A DNA stretch of 64,000 nucleotides, taken from Pseudomonas cavernae. Lineage in GTDB: Bacteria; Pseudomonadota; Gammaproteobacteria; Pseudomonadales; Pseudomonadaceae. This document shows, piece by piece, positions 61,602 to 64,000 of this stretch. The stretch covers positions 124,001 through 188,000 of the forward strand of contig NZ_CP032419.1 of the NCBI RefSeq assembly GCF_003595175.1, written 5' to 3'. A model generated the notes under the pieces. It was not told the origin of the DNA and searched no databases. It saw nothing but the letters and a program-made list of their open reading frames with translations. Numbering within the stretch: the first letter of the stretch is position 1; every line of letters begins with the position of its first letter. Made by a program: the position numbers and the translations under genes.

Positions 61602-62185
61602 GCCTGTGCCGCACGCCGGCCAGATCGGGGTGGTCCAGTAGGGCGGATGCAACCCGTAAGGTCAGAGAACGGCTTCGATGCGAAATTGCATGCACTTGAC
61701 CATGCGTTTGCATTCGCTCTGACCACCTATCGCACCGACTTGACCATCATGTTCGTGAATCGCGTGACAGGCAGAGATCGGCCAGAAGAAGACCATGGGC
61801 TAAGGTTTCGCGGAGGCTATCGAAGCCTAGGGCGCCGTCCTGAACGAAGACGAAAATGAGCAGAGGGCGAAGACAGAAACCGCCAGTATCAAAGGCATCG
61901 GGAGTCAAACGAAGTCGCTCAAGCACAGGCAGAGAATAGCTATAACGAACAGTGGAGCAGATACAGCTATCCAGCATAGACTGCCGTCGGCGCGGGTCAG
62001 GATCGTGGGGAGACCGCACCTCGCCTAAGCCGATGACATCAGCCTTTTGCAGACACATTAGTACCTATGACATTAATCGCTGCGGGCAAAGCATATGCTT
62101 GCCAGTGTGTGATGGCGTTTGGCGTAATGCGCGCTAGCTTGCAGAATTCGGATTGCAAGCATCCAAGGACTAGGAATACACGAAA
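61602..62185. other. Lower-GC gap with no confident gene
   Basis: About 580 bases of mid-GC DNA with stops in most frames. A minus-strand frame (61747-62058, 103 codons) has coding-like composition but no recognisable product and no ribosome site. The segment marks the change from typical core composition to the lower-GC right end of the window. Confidence 0.4.
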
Positions 62186-62691
62186 ATGTGGTTAGGCCGC
62201 TGGATTGCCCTGTTAACGATTACGCTAAGCCCTTTGGCATTCTCGTCTGAGATTAGCTGCAAGGTGGTCGCCATCAGCGATGGCGACACCTTCACATGCC
62301 TTGATGCGTCACGATCCCAGATCAAAGTACGCATGGCCAATATCGACACCCCCGAAAGCAAGCAGCCTTACGGCCAAAAGGCCAAACAAGAGCTCAGAGA
62401 GCTGCTGTTTGGAAAGTACATTACCCTCGAGGCGGAAGCAAAGACAGGTACGGGCGCACTATCGGGCATGCCTATGTTGACGGCGTACATGCCAACCGAG
62501 AAATGGTTGCCCGGGGTGCCGCTTGGGTGTATCGCCAATACAACAGCGATCAATCCCTGATAGACCTGGAGCAGTCCGCTAAGGCCGCACGGCTCGGCCT
62601 ATGGGGGTTATCAGAGGCTGAAGTAATGCCGCCATGGGAATGGCGAAAAGCAGGTAAAACAACTACAGGCCACCTTCGGGTGGCCTTTTAG
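62186..62691 (+). pseudogene. Staphylococcal nuclease-like (SNase) gene with a frameshift
   Basis: Exported thermonuclease-type protein split over two frames. The first frame gives a signal peptide (MWLGRWIALLTITLSPLAFS) and SCKVVAISDGDTFTCLD, then RMANIDTPESKQPYGQKAKQ (metal Asp and active-site Arg region). Near 62438-62443 the frame is lost. In another frame the conserved continuation KDRYGRTIGHAYVDGVHANR, then EMVARGAAWVYRQYN, runs to a TAG at 62689. The combined length of 506 nt is one short of 169 codons, so a single-base deletion in the GCAAAG context explains it. It could be a real lesion or a sequencing error. The terminator is built into the last codons. Confidence 0.88.
62667..62690 (+). 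terminator. Terminator overlapping the SNase stop
   Basis: 8-bp stem AGGCCACC / GGTGGCCT with a TTCG tetraloop, followed by TTTTA; the stop codon lies in the T-run. Confidence 0.9.
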
Positions 62692-62761
62692 CATTAGCGG
62701 GTAATACTTCTCTATATAGGTGGGCGTGTTGCTGGTGGCGCGCGCCGCGGGGAGGTGTGAG

Positions 62762-63691
62762 GTGAACAAGCTATCAATTGTGGGTGCCGGTATGGTGGGT
62801 GAGGCGGCGGCTCAGATCATCGCCCGGGAAGAGTTCTGTCGTGAGTTGATGTTGATTGATGTGCAGGGTGAGTTGGCACAGGGCAAGGCGCTGGACGTCT
62901 GGCAGGCGGCAGTTGAGTCAGGTTCTGATACCTGGGTTTACGGCGGGTCCAATGCCGAACTGCTGCAGGATTCTGACCTGGTGGTGATTACGGCGGGTGT
63001 GCCCCGCAAGCCTGGTCAGTCGCGTCAGGATGTATTGAGTATCAATCTGCCAATTCTCGATAGCATCATGCTGGATATTAATCGTCATGCTCCGGCGGCG
63101 ACGGTGTTGGTGGTGTCGAACCCGGTCGACGTGCTGACCTATCGGGCTTGGTGTCTCAGTGGGCTGGGACGCGACAGGGTGTTCGGGCAGGCGGGGGTGC
63201 TGGATACAGCGCGCATGAAGTGTTTCATTGCCGAGGAGACAGGGTTTTCTGCTCGGGATATCACGGCGCTGGTGCTGGGAGGGCATGGCGATAGCATGGT
63301 GCCGCTGATGCGATACTGTGCGGTCGGTTCGGTGCCGCTGTCTCACTTCCTGTCCAGTCAGCAGATAGAGCGGATTGTGGAGCGCACACGTCAGGGTGGC
63401 GGCGAGATTCTGGGTTTGAAGAAGCTGGGGAGCGCCTGCGATGCGCCGGGCGTGGCAATTGCAAAGATGGTGGATGCTATCGCCAATGGGCGAAACCGCA
63501 TTTTGCCGGCGGTCGCGATTCTCGAGGGCGAGTACGGGCGAACAGGTATTGCCATGGGTGTCCCCTGTGTGCTGGCAGAGGGGGGGGTTGCGCGGGTGAT
63601 CGAGTTGTCTCTGGATGCGCAGGAGCAGGCGATGTTCGACCGCTCTGCAGATCAGGTGGTGCGTGATATTGCTGAAATGAATGCTTTGTGA
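62762..63691 (+). CDS. mdh: Malate dehydrogenase (LDH-like type)
   Basis: NAD-dependent malate/lactate dehydrogenase fold, 309 aa. Seen: KLSIVGAGMVGEAAAQIIAR (dinucleotide site), the malate-type loop ITAGVPRKPGQSRQDVL with two substrate Arg, VVSNPVDVLTY, DTARMKCFIAEETG (Asp-Arg), and the catalytic His in LVLGGHGDSMVP. The start is a GTG at 62762 with GGGGAGG about eight bases before it; an in-frame ATG at 62720 lacks support. GC content and third-position G+C are lower than in the rest of the window. It converges on the gltA remnant, so the pair looks like a TCA-cycle fragment from a different background. Confidence 0.93.
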   Translation: MNKLSIVGAGMVGEAAAQIIAREEFCRELMLIDVQGELAQGKALDVWQAAVESGSDTWVYGGSNAELLQDSDLVVITAGVPRKPGQSRQDVLSINLPILDSIMLDINRHAPAATVLVVSNPVDVLTYRAWCLSGLGRDRVFGQAGVLDTARMKCFIAEETGFSARDITALVLGGHGDSMVPLMRYCAVGSVPLSHFLSSQQIERIVERTRQGGGEILGLKKLGSACDAPGVAIAKMVDAIANGRNRILPAVAILEGEYGRTGIAMGVPCVLAEGGVARVIELSLDAQEQAMFDRSADQVVRDIAEMNAL

Positions 63692-63797
63692 GCGGGGGTA
63701 TATGAGGGGGTTTTGGGCGCAAGGGGGAGTGGAGCGCCGGTCCCTGGCGCTCGGGGTCATGGTGTTGCCTGGTGTCAGGCAGTGGCACTATGATCTT

Positions 63798-63872
63798 TTA
63801 TGGGTCTGAACAGGCCGGATAGTCGCGTTTCTTTAAACCGGTATACAGCTGGCGCGGACGACCGATACGGTT
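63798..63872 (-). pseudogene. gltA: 3' end of citrate synthase gltA, cut by an insertion
   Basis: Reading leftward, the codons give NRIGRPRQLYTGLKKRDYPA then CSDP and TAA (stop at 63798-63800), the unmistakable C-terminus of citrate synthase. Upstream of the NR codons the similarity stops and insertion-sequence terminal DNA begins. Only about 24 codons are visible; whether the rest of gltA continues beyond the element cannot be seen in this window. Confidence 0.88.
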
Positions 63873-64000
63873 CGGGCGAGGGTGTGCAGAATTTTGTGTA
63901 ACCGGGGTTGGGGTTACTGCTGCGGCAGCCTGTCTTCGTAGCTGATCGTAAAGCGGGTCAGCGCCGCCTTCCAGTCACGGATCGGCATCGTCCATTTCTT
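63870..64000 (-). mobile_element. IS256-family insertion sequence, one end
   Basis: The element appears to begin at about 63870 with GGGTGTGCAGAATTTTGTGT, which resembles IS256-family terminal inverted repeats, and runs past the window edge. It contains the 3' end of its transposase gene. The second end and any target duplication lie outside. Confidence 0.8.
63914..64000 (-). CDS. IS256-family transposase, C-terminus only
   Basis: Partial: the last 28 codons before the TAA at 63914-63916. They read KKWTMPIRDWKAALTRFTIS followed by YEDRLPQQ, the conserved C-terminal tail of IS256/Mutator-type DDE transposases. The catalytic residues are outside the window. Confidence 0.88.
   Translation of the reverse strand, partial: KKWTMPIRDWKAALTRFTISYEDRLPQQ

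Noticed and set aside
61747..62058. 103-codon minus-strand frame in the lower-GC gap
   Set aside because: Composition is plausible, but no start signal, no motif and no conserved neighbour.

Overview
The window looks like a chromosomal segment of a high-GC gammaproteobacterium, most probably Pseudomonas. The pointers are an OprD-type porin, two DUF2388 proteins, the gcdR/gcdH/gcdG glutarate genes, a SpuC-type polyamine aminotransferase, a recC-recB-recD operon, MHYT/GGDEF/EAL signalling proteins, and interspersed palindromic repeats of the kind common in that genus. No rRNA, tRNA or CRISPR array was recognised by eye.

Layout. 1-3.9 kb is a lower-GC accessory patch: two large proteins I do not recognise, a possible 3' gene remnant with its terminator, and a doubly deleted hipA. 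3.9-9.5 kb is a c-di-GMP block: an MHYT-GGDEF-EAL membrane protein, a single-domain response regulator, and a GAF-GAF-GGDEF-EAL protein whose GGDEF half is degenerate. 9.8-22.4 kb is the most coherent part, a glutarate and polyamine catabolic cluster. It holds gcdG, csiR, csiD(glaH)-lhgO-aminotransferase, a gamma-glutamyl amidohydrolase, spuC, a gamma-glutamylpolyamine synthetase, a CoA-transferase fragment, gcdH and gcdR. 22.8-36 kb carries a DUF1329 protein, pntAA-pntAB-pntB, an acetyl-CoA hydrolase/transferase, two DUF1127 genes, two DUF2388 genes coupled to a DUF4105 protein, a GFA-family protein, an AEC transporter and a TerC protein. 36-46.4 kb has a DUF900-like hydrolase and recCBD. 46.6-60 kb carries a lipoprotein, a Na/Pi cotransporter, an AraC regulator, an MFS exporter, panE, the dcyD-tcyJ-tcyL-tcyN cystine/D-cysteine operon, a methyltransferase and an OPT transporter. 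60-64 kb has an OprD porin, a frameshifted nuclease, malate dehydrogenase, the last codons of gltA, and an IS256-family element running off the edge.

How the genes work together. Cadaverine or other polyamines could be gamma-glutamylated, transaminated and de-glutamylated to omega-amino acids and then glutarate. Glutarate can leave by two routes encoded side by side: hydroxylation to L-2-hydroxyglutarate and oxidation to 2-oxoglutarate (CsiD, LhgO), or activation and dehydrogenation (GcdG, GcdH). gcdG and gcdH lie 9 kb apart, yet they share an almost superimposable promoter and operator layout. This argues that they are one GcdR regulon split by the intervening genes.

Repeats shape much of the rest. 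One palindromic family of 142-255 nt has five copies, all beside gene 3' ends. A GTAGGATGGGTTGAG-type inverted repeat has about nine copies. A REP-like pair is inserted in frame inside recC.
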